Assembly: GCF_001613265.1 (NCBI RefSeq)
Contig: NZ_BDCA01000022.1
Span: 1 to 64,000, forward strand
Direction of reading: 5' to 3'
Source of the DNA: Nocardia vermiculata NBRC 100427
GTDB lineage: Bacteria > Actinomycetota > Actinomycetes > Mycobacteriales > Mycobacteriaceae
Length of the DNA: 64,000 nucleotides
Position 1 is the stretch's first letter. Each line of letters begins with the position of its first letter. Positions 34,782 through 42,588 of this stretch are shown piece after piece. Below the pieces are notes generated by a model. It saw only the letters and a program-made list of their open reading frames with translations, was not told where the DNA came from and did no database searches. The translations under genes and the position numbers were made by a program.

Positions 34782-35987
34782 ATGCAGCAGATGAGCAATC
34801 GCAGTGTCCTGATCTCCGGCGCCAGCATCGCTGGGCCCTGCCTCGCCTTCTGGCTTGAGCGTTACGGTTTCACCCCGACGATCGTGGAGGCGTCACCGAG
34901 CCTGCGCGAGGGCGGCCAAGCAATCGATGTGCTCGGCACGGCCACCGAGGTGGTGCGGCGGATGGGCCTGCTGGACCGCTTACACGAAATGAGCACCGGC
35001 AAGCGCGGCACGTCCTACGTCGACGCCAACGGCAAGGTTCGCGCCCGCATCTCGAGCGAGGTATTCAACGGTGTCGGCGCACACGGCGACACCGAAATCC
35101 AGCGTGGCGACCTGGCGCGTGTGCTGTACGAGGCCACCTGCGACACCGTCGAGTACATTTTCGGCGACTCCATCACCGCACTGACGCAGGACGAGAACGG
35201 GGTGCAGGTCAGCTTCGAACACGCGCCGCCACGCCGGTTCGCTCTCGTCATCGGTGCCGATGGAGTCCATTCCCGCACCCGCGCGCTGGCTTTCGGCCCC
35301 GAATCGCAGTTCGCCCGCCATATGGGGTACTACATCTGCATCTACACGATTCCGAACTTCCTGAACCTCGACCATTGGGAGCGGGACTACAACACTCCCG
35401 GCACTGTCGCCGGCGCCTACAGTGCTCGCGAGAACTCCGAAGCCAAGGCGATTTTCGCTTGGGCATCGGAGCACCCCGACTACGACTACCGCGATGTCGC
35501 GCAGCAGCAGAAGATCCTCACCGACACCTACGGGGGGCAGGGTTGGCAGGTGCCACAGCTGCTCGCCCACCTCGACGACGCCCCGGATTTCTACTTCGAC
35601 GCCATGACACAGATCCACATGGACACCTGGCGCACCGGCCGCGTGGCACTGGTGGGCGACGCCGGTTACTGCGCCTCGCCACTGTCGGGACAGGGCGCGA
35701 ATCTGGCACTGGTCGGTGCCTACACCCTCGCCGGCGAATTGGCCGCCGCCGCTGGGGATCACACGGTCGCCTTTCCCGGCTACGAGCAGCGCATGCGGCC
35801 CATGGTCGAGGCCTGCCAGAAGTTCGCCGAAGGCACCGGCGCCTGGTACGCCCCCGCAAGCAGCACCATGATCCGCTTCCGCAACCTCAACGTTCGACTG
35901 CTGCCCTACCTGCCCTGGCGTGGGCTCATCGGCGGAGCGCCGCAGAAGGTCGCGCGAACCATCACCGCCGCGGACTACGCGGCCTGA
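34782..35987 (+). CDS. FAD-dependent aromatic-type monooxygenase
   Basis: 401 residues from the ATG at 34782, which lies 7 nt after TACCGT and is probably leaderless; an ATG at 34791 is the alternative. Group A flavoprotein hydroxylase: ISGASIAGPCLAFWLERYG (GxGxxG-type ADP site, near the N-terminus), the DG motif VIGADGVHSRTR (about residue 160), and GDAGYCASPLSGQGANLAL (FAD ribityl site, about 285-305). It uses NAD(P)H and O2 to hydroxylate or epoxidise a small substrate, often an antibiotic (TetX/rifampicin-monooxygenase relatives) or an aromatic. It is probably repressed by the divergent TetR. The substrate cannot be assigned. Confidence 0.92.
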   Translation: MQQMSNRSVLISGASIAGPCLAFWLERYGFTPTIVEASPSLREGGQAIDVLGTATEVVRRMGLLDRLHEMSTGKRGTSYVDANGKVRARISSEVFNGVGAHGDTEIQRGDLARVLYEATCDTVEYIFGDSITALTQDENGVQVSFEHAPPRRFALVIGADGVHSRTRALAFGPESQFARHMGYYICIYTIPNFLNLDHWERDYNTPGTVAGAYSARENSEAKAIFAWASEHPDYDYRDVAQQQKILTDTYGGQGWQVPQLLAHLDDAPDFYFDAMTQIHMDTWRTGRVALVGDAGYCASPLSGQGANLALVGAYTLAGELAAAAGDHTVAFPGYEQRMRPMVEACQKFAEGTGAWYAPASSTMIRFRNLNVRLLPYLPWRGLIGGAPQKVARTITAADYAA

Positions 35988-36143
35988 GCGGTACGCGCGA
36001 GCACAAGCCGGTGCCTACTCGAGAGAGGGCTTTGCGCCGCAGGATCCGCAGGGCGGATACTTGACCGGTAACAGGAGTCGCCGGTCGCGACTGTCCGGTC
36101 GGCGGCGTGCTCGCCCCCGAAGTCGGTACAGAAGGAGGCACTC

Positions 36144-36830
36144 ATGTCCGATAGCAAGCGTGTTGTCATTCTCGGCGGCCACGGCAAGGTTGCGCTGCTC
36201 GCCGCGCCCAAGCTCGCGAGCGCGGGTGCTGTCGTCGAATCGGTCATCCGCAATCCGGACCAGAGCGCCGAAGTCGAGGCAGCCCGGGGCGAGCCGGTGG
36301 TCCTCGATATCGAGCAAGCCGACGTCGAGGAGCTGACGAGAGCGTTCGAAGGCGCGCGGGCCGTGGTGTTCGCGGCGGGCGCGGGCGGTGGCAATCCGGA
36401 ACGCACCCACCGGGTCGACTACGACGCGGCCGTGCGCTCGATGACCGCGGCCGAGCGGGCCGGTGTGCATCGCTTCCTACTGGTTTCCTATGCGGGAGCC
36501 GACGTCGGGATCGAGAAGGTCGATCCGAGCAGCTCCTTCTACCCGTATGCGAAGGCCAAACACGATGCCGACGCGCATCTGCGGGAGACCGGGCTCGATT
36601 TCACGATCCTCGGACCCGGCAAACTCACCCTGGAGCCGGGGACCGGGAAAATCCGGCTCGCCGACCTCGACGGCACGATCGATGGCCGGCAGCCTCGGGA
36701 CGACGAGGGAAATACCTCCCGCGACAATGTTGCGGCGGTGATCGCCCACGTTGTTACCGCCGACGCCGCGATCCGCCGGACCGTGACCTTCTACGACGGG
36801 CCGACGCCGATCACCGAAGCCATCCGCTGA
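36144..36830 (+). CDS. NAD(P)H-binding protein (atypical SDR)
   Basis: 228 residues; ATG at 36144 with AAGGAGG upstream. VVILGGHGKVALLAAPKL is the dinucleotide loop; RNPDQ, VFAAGAGGGNPERT and LGPGKLTLEPGTGKIRL follow the same scheme as the gene at 29994, and HRFLLVSYAGAD ends beta-5. It lacks the classical Tyr-Lys pair on a strict spacing but has YPYAKAKHDAD, so weak oxidoreductase activity is possible. Cytoplasmic. It is separated from the monooxygenase by 156 bp and probably has its own promoter. Function unknown. Confidence 0.86.
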   Translation: MSDSKRVVILGGHGKVALLAAPKLASAGAVVESVIRNPDQSAEVEAARGEPVVLDIEQADVEELTRAFEGARAVVFAAGAGGGNPERTHRVDYDAAVRSMTAAERAGVHRFLLVSYAGADVGIEKVDPSSSFYPYAKAKHDADAHLRETGLDFTILGPGKLTLEPGTGKIRLADLDGTIDGRQPRDDEGNTSRDNVAAVIAHVVTADAAIRRTVTFYDGPTPITEAIR

Positions 36831-36883
36831 GCGGGACGGTTACCCGAGTCGAACCATCCGTCGCGGGCCGTAACAACCACGGG

Positions 36884-37144
36884 TTATTCGTAATGGTGGC
36901 GACACGACAGGATGTGGATGATCTCGTTTTCGACCCGGTACACCAACCGATGTTCCTGGGTGATCCGCCGCGACCACCAACCGGCCAGACTGTGGAGCAG
37001 TGGTTCCGGCTTTCCGATCCCATCGGCCTGACCGTTGGACTGGATGTCATCGAACAACCGGTTGATCTTGCGTGCGGCGCCCCTGTCGTTCGCGACCGTC
37101 CACACATAGTCCTTCCACGCCTCGCTGGAGAACTGCAGCTTCAC
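36884..37144 (-). CDS. yoeB: YoeB/Txe-family mRNA interferase toxin
   Basis: 86 residues. Close to E. coli YoeB in length and in every key position: Glu in KPEPLLHSLAGWWSRRI, Arg in ITQEHRLVYRV, and the C-terminal SCRHHYE with the catalytic His and the Tyr. It binds the 30S/70S ribosome A site and cuts mRNA at the second codon, stopping translation until neutralised. It overlaps the antitoxin stop by 4 nt (ATGA), so it is translated after it. All catalytic residues are present, so it is probably active. Confidence 0.95.
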   Translation of the reverse strand: MKLQFSSEAWKDYVWTVANDRGAARKINRLFDDIQSNGQADGIGKPEPLLHSLAGWWSRRITQEHRLVYRVENEIIHILSCRHHYE

Positions 37145-37425
37145 GCCACTCCCGTCGAATCATCGTCCTCGGAAACGTCCAGACGCTCACCGGGGACGAA
37201 GCCACCGGTCGCGAACTCTTCCAGTCCCCGTTGTAGATGCCGGGCATTGGCGGGGGTGCCCAGGAGATGGGCGGTCTCTTTCAGTGCTTCGTATTCGCGC
37301 AGGGAGACCACGATCACGGATTCGTGACCCGCGCGGGTCACCACCACCTCTTCCAGATCATCGGTCGCGGTATCCAGTACTTTCGCCAGAGTGGCGCGAG
37401 CTTCGGAGTACGAGACTTGCTTCAT
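37141..37425 (-). CDS. yefM: YefM/Phd-family antitoxin
   Basis: 94 residues from the ATG at 37425. The N-terminal Phd/YefM DNA-binding fold (VSYSEARATLAKVLDTATDD, then EEVVVTRAGHESVIVVSLREYEAL) is followed by a disordered acidic C-terminus that would wrap the toxin. A -10-like TACAAT ends 7 nt before the ATG, suggesting a leaderless transcript under a dyad at 37434-37454 that it would bind for autoregulation. A frame continuing another 210 codons upstream is antisense to the next gene and was rejected. Confidence 0.94.
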   Translation of the reverse strand: MKQVSYSEARATLAKVLDTATDDLEEVVVTRAGHESVIVVSLREYEALKETAHLLGTPANARHLQRGLEEFATGGFVPGERLDVSEDDDSTGVA

Positions 37426-37433
37426 ACCGACGA

Positions 37434-37454
37434 TTGTACAGATTATTTGTACAA
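37434..37454. promoter_or_regulatory. operator/promoter of the yefM-yoeB module
   Basis: TTGTACA (37434-37440) and TGTACAA (37448-37454) form a perfect 7-bp inverted repeat with a 7-bp AT-only-plus-one-G centre. The TGTACA core is the motif bound by YefM-type antitoxins in enterobacteria. The right half on the minus strand contains the -10 TACAAT, so binding would occlude RNA polymerase. Confidence 0.75.
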
Positions 37455-37686
37455 CTGTATCGGTGCCGTCATTCGGGCGACCACTGTACGTCGAAACCCG
37501 GGCGCCGGCGGGCTCGAGCCTGTCCAGGTAGTACTCGAACGGGGACCGGCCGAGGCCCTCACCTGTGTGGCTGTCGACAGAACTCAGTGCTCCCGCTGAC
37601 CGGCAACAGTGCTGTCGCTCGAGAATCCCGAACCATACTGTGAGCCACACCACGCCGTCCGGGGCGAGTAGCAACAGGAGCACCTC

Positions 37687-39192
37687 ATGAGCGCACGTCA
37701 TTCCGTGACACCGATCGATGTCACGGAGGTCGACCGATATGACCACGAGACCGATGTGTTGATCGTCGGGTACGGCTGCGCGGGTGCATGCGCAGCCCTC
37801 GAAGCCGGCGAGACGGGCTCCGAGGTCATTCTGCTCGAGCAGCAGAGCGGCGGCGGTTCGTCGGCACTGTCGGGTGGGGAGATGTACCTCGGCGGCGGCA
37901 CGCCGGTCCAGCAAGCATGCGGGTTCACCGACTCCGCCGAGGACATGGAGAAGTTCCTGCTCGCCGCACTCGGCCCGGACGCCGACGAGGAGAAGGTCGG
38001 CCTCTACAGCCGCGACAGCCTCGCGCACTACCAGTGGCTGGTCGGTCATGGTGTGCCGTTCAAACACTCACTATGGGATTCGCCCACATGGGTTCCGCCG
38101 ACCGACGACGGTCTGATGTGGATGGGCGAGAACGCCTACCCGTTCAACGAGATCGCACGGCCGGCACCGCGCGGACACCGTGTCGCAGCCGAGGGCTTCG
38201 GCGGCAAAGTACTCATGGCGAGGCTCAGCGAGGCCGTCGAGAACAAGCCCATCGCGATCCACCGCGACACACAGGCACTGCGGCTGATCGTCGACGGTAA
38301 GCGCGTCGTCGGCGTGCAGGCACGCCACTTCAACGACACCGTCTCCTACTACGCACGACGCGGCGTGATCATCACGACCGGAGGCTTCGCGGACAACAGC
38401 GAGATGATTGCGCAGCACGCACCACAGCTGGTCGGGCTGGGAATCAACAGCGACGGCGGAGACGACGGCCGCGGGATCGTGATGGCACAGGCGGTCGGTG
38501 CTGCGGTCAAACACATGTCCGCCGGACAGATCGGGATCAGCGCGGTCCCGGGCATGATGGTGCGCGGTATGGCCGTCAACAATCTCGGACAGCGGTTCAT
38601 CAACGAGGACGTCTACCCCGGGCTCATCGGGCAGGCTGCACTGTTCAAGCACAACCTCCAGGTGTGGGTGATCCTCGACGAGCAGGCCTACGAGGAGGTC
38701 CCGGTCGACGAACGGTGGGGTGTACGACCACATTTCGTTGCCGAAACGCTCGCCGAACTCGAACGCGAGATCGGTATGCCCGACGGCGCGTTGCAGACCA
38801 CCGTCGGCGAATACAACCGGCATGCGGAGCGAGGCGAGGACCCCTACTTCCACAAGGCCGCCCGGTGGCTGCGCCCGATGCGGTCACCGTTCGCAGCGAT
38901 CGACGTCCGGCGCGGCATGGTGGCCCCCAGCGAGGGCGGCACCGAGAACGGTGGCGGCGCTGCGGTATTCACCATCGGCGGCCTACACACCACCGTCGAC
39001 GGCAACGTCGTGGACCTCGACGGGAACACCATCACCGGACTCTTCGCGGCCGGACGCGCCACGTCGGGACTACACTCCTGGGGATATATCAGCGGCACCT
39101 CGCTGGGTGACGGCACCTACTTCGGCCGGCGCGCCGGTGCCGCCGCCGCTTCCAGTTCGGTGCATCATCCCAGAGAGGCTGGCGCGGCGTAG
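37687..39192 (+). CDS. FAD-dependent dehydrogenase, ketosteroid-dehydrogenase/fumarate-reductase superfamily
   Basis: 501 residues with CAACAGGAG upstream. DVLIVGYGCAGACAALEAGE (about residues 23-42) is the FAD Rossmann motif, LLEQQSGGGSSALSGGEMYLGGG binds FAD, GVIITTGGFADN is the superfamily GG motif, and the C-terminal GLFAAGRATSGLHSWGYISG closes the flavin site. It belongs with 3-ketosteroid dehydrogenases, fumarate reductase flavoproteins and M. tuberculosis Rv1817. It is cytoplasmic, with no heme or Tat segment. It converges on a related flavoprotein gene (39301-40887). The substrate is probably a steroid-like ketone or an enoate, by analogy only. Confidence 0.88.
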   Translation: MSARHSVTPIDVTEVDRYDHETDVLIVGYGCAGACAALEAGETGSEVILLEQQSGGGSSALSGGEMYLGGGTPVQQACGFTDSAEDMEKFLLAALGPDADEEKVGLYSRDSLAHYQWLVGHGVPFKHSLWDSPTWVPPTDDGLMWMGENAYPFNEIARPAPRGHRVAAEGFGGKVLMARLSEAVENKPIAIHRDTQALRLIVDGKRVVGVQARHFNDTVSYYARRGVIITTGGFADNSEMIAQHAPQLVGLGINSDGGDDGRGIVMAQAVGAAVKHMSAGQIGISAVPGMMVRGMAVNNLGQRFINEDVYPGLIGQAALFKHNLQVWVILDEQAYEEVPVDERWGVRPHFVAETLAELEREIGMPDGALQTTVGEYNRHAERGEDPYFHKAARWLRPMRSPFAAIDVRRGMVAPSEGGTENGGGAAVFTIGGLHTTVDGNVVDLDGNTITGLFAAGRATSGLHSWGYISGTSLGDGTYFGRRAGAAAASSSVHHPREAGAA

Positions 39193-39300
39193 TGCATGTG
39201 TTGCAGCGGCGGGACGACCCGGCGTTGCCTGTGCCAACTCCATCGTCGAAGCCGTTGTGAGGCCGCTCGGAAATCGCCGTCAGCCCTGGTTGTCGCCTGG

Positions 39301-40887
39301 TCACCGGTCCGCCGCCGAGTAGCCGGCGCGCCGTCCGGAGAAAACACAGTCGGCGATCGACAGGCCGCTGACGTAGGACTCGGAGCAGATTCCGATCGCG
39401 GTCCGGCCCGCGGCATACAATCCGGGGATCGCCTCGCCTGCAGTGGATGTCACCGAGCCGGTGTCCTCGTCCACGATCAGACCGCCGAGGGAGAACATGG
39501 GGCACGGGTTGGTCAGCTTCGGACGCACCGACACATCCAGCAAGGTGAACGGGCCCGACCCGATCGGGTGGGTGAAGTCCGCCGGCTTACCCATCGGATC
39601 GACCTCGCCGCGACTGATCGCCGCATTGTGCAGCTCGACTGTCTTCGCGAGTCCGTCCGCGCTGATCCCCACTCGGCGCGCCACCTCACGTAGCGTTCCT
39701 GCCCGAACCGCCGAGGTGCGCAGCAGCGATTCCGCCTGCACCCGCTGGAACCAGATCGCCTCGTCCGTCAGCTGCTGCTTCGCCCGGCGCATCAGCTCGG
39801 CGTCGACCAGCAGCCAGCCCTTGCTGCCCTGCTCACGTACCAGCGCGTTGCCGACCGCCGCACCGTAGCGGGTCTCGTCGATGAAGCGTTCGCCGTTCTC
39901 GTTCACCAGCAACCCGCTGTAGAACGCGCTGGGCGGGGCGATGAACCGCCACGCCGACACATTATCCATCCTGTCGGCGACCGCACCCGCCGACAGGCCC
40001 AGTTCGATGCCGGACCCGTCGTCACCGGTGGTGCCCAGCGCCAGACCGCCGGTGTAGCGGGGGGCATGCCGGGCCAGCAGTTCGGTGTTGGCGATATATC
40101 CACCGGCACTGAGGATCACACCTCGCCGGGCGCGGATCCGCACCTCACGTGCATACCGTCGTTCCAGCGCGTCCAGTCGTCGTTCGAGGATGCGGCGCAA
40201 CGGCGGATAGTAGATGCCGGGTTTCGCGGCGACCGAGGCCAGCGCGGCAAAGCTCCTGCGGACCCCTGCCGGCGCATATGCCATCGTGCGCGCCCGCACG
40301 CCGACGACCCGGCCCTCGTCGTCGTTTTCGAGTGCGACAACTCTGGTGTGCGGACGCAACTCGACACCGGCACGGCGCGCGGCTCGTGCCAGCGGTTGGT
40401 AGATCTTCTTGCCCGACGCACCTTTGCCCTTGGCGCGATGGCCGCGTTGCACCGGGGGCGTGAGCGCGCGGAACTCCCCGGAGCATTCGCTACCGGAGTA
40501 GTAGAGGTAGTAGCGGTTGTCCGGGTAGGAGGTCTTGTAGGGGCAGACCGAGGCCTCGAACGGCACGCCGTGCCCCATGAGCCAGTCGATCATCTCGGGG
40601 CTCGAGTCGACGAATTTGCGCAGTGTTTCGGGGCGAACTGCGTCACCGACTTCGCCGGTCAGGTAGGCGAGCATCTCCTCCGGAGTGTCCTGGACCCCGG
40701 CTTCGCGCTGAATCGTGGTACCACCGCCCGCGTAGACGATGCCGCCGGACAGTTCCGTGGCGCCACCGCCGTTGAACCGGTCGACGGCGAGGACCTGCGC
40801 TCCGGCCGCGCGCGCCTCGAGCGCCGCGCATGCACCGGCCGCACCGAACCCGACGACGAGCACATCGGTTGTGGCATCCCAGACCAT
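39301..40887 (-). CDS. FAD-dependent 3-ketosteroid-dehydrogenase-like protein
   Basis: 528 residues from the ATG at 40887 with GGAAGGG 7 nt upstream. DVLVVGFGAAGACAALEARA (about residues 7-26) binds FAD; ATELSGGIVYAGGGTTIQ, GVILSAGGYIANTELL and GLYAAGRTAIGICSESYVSG complete the flavin site. A Tyr-rich insert (PDNRYYLYYSGSECSGEF, about 145-165) is typical of steroid-dehydrogenase relatives. A KstR-like palindrome lies 97-110 bp upstream of the start, supporting a role in sterol or related cholesterol-ring degradation. Exact reaction (delta-1 or delta-4 dehydrogenation) is not decided. Confidence 0.88.
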   Translation of the reverse strand: MVWDATTDVLVVGFGAAGACAALEARAAGAQVLAVDRFNGGGATELSGGIVYAGGGTTIQREAGVQDTPEEMLAYLTGEVGDAVRPETLRKFVDSSPEMIDWLMGHGVPFEASVCPYKTSYPDNRYYLYYSGSECSGEFRALTPPVQRGHRAKGKGASGKKIYQPLARAARRAGVELRPHTRVVALENDDEGRVVGVRARTMAYAPAGVRRSFAALASVAAKPGIYYPPLRRILERRLDALERRYAREVRIRARRGVILSAGGYIANTELLARHAPRYTGGLALGTTGDDGSGIELGLSAGAVADRMDNVSAWRFIAPPSAFYSGLLVNENGERFIDETRYGAAVGNALVREQGSKGWLLVDAELMRRAKQQLTDEAIWFQRVQAESLLRTSAVRAGTLREVARRVGISADGLAKTVELHNAAISRGEVDPMGKPADFTHPIGSGPFTLLDVSVRPKLTNPCPMFSLGGLIVDEDTGSVTSTAGEAIPGLYAAGRTAIGICSESYVSGLSIADCVFSGRRAGYSAADR

Positions 40888-40983
40888 CTCGAACCCTTCC
40901 GAGCAGAAACACGTTCTTGTAGTAGGTCGCCGCCAGGGGCGCATACCGCGGCCCACGAGCCCGATACGAATTGCAGACAACAC

Positions 40984-40997
40984 TATAACGTGTTGCA
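40984..40997. promoter_or_regulatory. KstR-like operator upstream of the flavoprotein gene
   Basis: TATAACGTGTTGCA fits the KstR consensus TnnAACnnGTTnnA at every fixed position. It is embedded in a wider perfect dyad CAACAC-N6-GTGTTG (40978-40995). It lies 97 bp upstream of the minus-strand flavoprotein start, in the 165-bp gap after the hydrolase gene. Confidence 0.6.
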
Positions 40998-41052
40998 GTT
41001 TTGCTCGTCCTGGACACGTGCCCGCAGCGGCCACTGCGCCGCGCGACCCGTC

Positions 41053-41904
41053 CTACGGTGCTGTCGCGCCGGCCGGCCCGGGCATCGACGCCAGCACCCG
41101 GATGAGCTGTTCGGCTGTCCGGTGGGGGTGGGTGAACATCCCGTTGTGCGCTCCCGGGAATTCCTCGACTGTCCGACCGACACGCTCGGCGATCTCGACT
41201 GCGGGGTAATACGGCAGGCAGCCGCGGGTGTCACGGCCGACCGCGAGCACCAATCGATCCGCCACCTCGGTCAGGGCCGCGTAATCGGGGATGTAGGAGG
41301 TGAATTCACGGAATTCGTGCTCGAACATGATCGGCGCGTTGGCGGCGCTGCGTTGTTGCCGCTGCACCGCACGTTCGGACGTATCGGCCGGTTCCGGTCC
41401 CGGCTTCATCGCCCCGCCGATCGCGGTCATGAATCGGGCAGCGGCAGCGGCGAGCCCTTCGGTCCGCAACAGCTCGTACACCTCCTCGACCATGGCGCGA
41501 TGCGTGGCAGCGTCGGGCAACACCGCGAAGCACGGCGGCTCGTGGGCGAGGAGCGCATGCACCCGATCCGGGTGGCGAGCCAGCAGATCCAGGCCGACGA
41601 TCGCACCGTGACTACCTCCCCAGATGTATGCGGGATCGTCGGTCAGATGTGTCACCAGCCGGTAAGCGTCCTCGCTCTGGGTCGCGACGTACTGGTCCTC
41701 GGGGATGCCGCTGTCGAGCGTGCTGCGCGAATAACCGCGAGCGTCGAAGGCGACGACGGTGAAATGCTGTTCCAGCACCTCGGCCATACCGTCGGCCGCG
41801 TTGGCGTCGCCCCCACCGCCCGGAATCAGCAGCAACAGCGGCCCGCTCCCCCGAATCTCGTAGTACAGCGTCGCGCCGGGAACGTGCAGTGTGGCCGCCT
41901 TCAT
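41053..41904 (-). CDS. alpha/beta-hydrolase
   Basis: 283 residues. The oxyanion strand LLLLIPGGGGDAN (about residues 23-35) and VVAFDARGYSRS precede the nucleophile elbow WGGSHGAIV (Ser near residue 97). The acid is probably Asp in the DYAALTEV to VGRDTRG stretch, and the His is in FPGAHNGMF near residue 255. A soluble hydrolase of an ester, lactone or haloalkane-like substrate. Its start overlaps the TetR stop by 4 nt, so regulator and enzyme share an operon and the regulator likely senses the hydrolase substrate. Confidence 0.92.
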   Translation of the reverse strand: MKAATLHVPGATLYYEIRGSGPLLLLIPGGGGDANAADGMAEVLEQHFTVVAFDARGYSRSTLDSGIPEDQYVATQSEDAYRLVTHLTDDPAYIWGGSHGAIVGLDLLARHPDRVHALLAHEPPCFAVLPDAATHRAMVEEVYELLRTEGLAAAAARFMTAIGGAMKPGPEPADTSERAVQRQQRSAANAPIMFEHEFREFTSYIPDYAALTEVADRLVLAVGRDTRGCLPYYPAVEIAERVGRTVEEFPGAHNGMFTHPHRTAEQLIRVLASMPGPAGATAP

Positions 41905-42494
41905 CGGTCGGTACCTTCCTTCGGATAATCAGGCCAGTTCGACAGCGTCAGGTGCAGCGCGTCGACGATGTGCGGCCAGGAGTCCTCGGCTGCCCGCGAG
42001 TGGGCGAATCCGCCGGCGGACTCGAGCGTGGCGAATCCGTGAAAAGTACTGCGCAGCAGACGGGCAGCGTCGAGCCCCTCGGCGTCCTCCAACCCGTAGC
42101 CGCGCAGGATCGCCGCGGTCAACTCGATACTGCGCATCAGGGCGGGCTCACCGGCCACAGCGGCGGGGTCGATCCGAATCTGTGTGGCCGCGTAGCGCTC
42201 CGGATATCGGAGTACATAGGCTCGGTATGCGCCTGCGAACGCGATCAGCGCATCCTTACCGGAACGACCGGCGATCGCCGCGCCGATACTGTCGTTCAGC
42301 TCGTCGCTGGCCCGCAAGGCGAGCCGAACGCGCAGATCCTGCAGGTTGCGCACGTGCACGTACAGGCTCGGGTCCTTCACGCCGCACCGCTTGGCTACGG
42401 CGGACAACGTGAGCTTGTCGAACCCGGCCTCGTCAGCGAGTTCCACCGCCGCACTCACTACCCGCTCGGTAGTCAGACCCATCCGTGGCGCCAT
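41901..42494 (-). CDS. TetR-family regulator (TetR_C_33/WHG type)
   Basis: 197 residues. HTH at about residues 28-50 (LTLSAVAKRCGVKDPSLYVHVRN). The C-terminal domain has RSTFHGFATLESAGGF, the WHG-like motif of its subclass. First gene of a two-gene operon with the hydrolase. Two inverted repeats in the upstream 50 bp (42517-42542) are likely self-binding sites, so it probably represses its own operon. Confidence 0.92.
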   Translation of the reverse strand: MAPRMGLTTERVVSAAVELADEAGFDKLTLSAVAKRCGVKDPSLYVHVRNLQDLRVRLALRASDELNDSIGAAIAGRSGKDALIAFAGAYRAYVLRYPERYAATQIRIDPAAVAGEPALMRSIELTAAILRGYGLEDAEGLDAARLLRSTFHGFATLESAGGFAHSRAAEDSWPHIVDALHLTLSNWPDYPKEGTDR

Positions 42495-42516
42495 CTCACC
42501 CCTTTCCTAGGGGGAT

Positions 42517-42542
42517 TAGGTTATAGCCTACGCCGAGTAGGC
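42517..42542. promoter_or_regulatory. paired dyads upstream of the TetR/hydrolase operon
   Basis: TAGG-N6-CCTA (42517-42530) overlaps GCCTAC-N5-GTAGGC (42526-31 and 42537-42), whose arms are perfect. They begin 23 bp upstream of the TetR start. Overlapping dyads at this place fit a TetR dimer pair. Confidence 0.5.
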
Positions 42543-42588
42543 ACAAAAGGTGCGCACGTAACCGAGCACACGGAATGTCGCGATCGAT

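Noticed and set aside
37426..38067. N-terminal extension of the antitoxin by about 210 codons
   Set aside because: It would overlap the flavoprotein gene antisense and cross the operator; the YefM fold begins at the ATG 37425.
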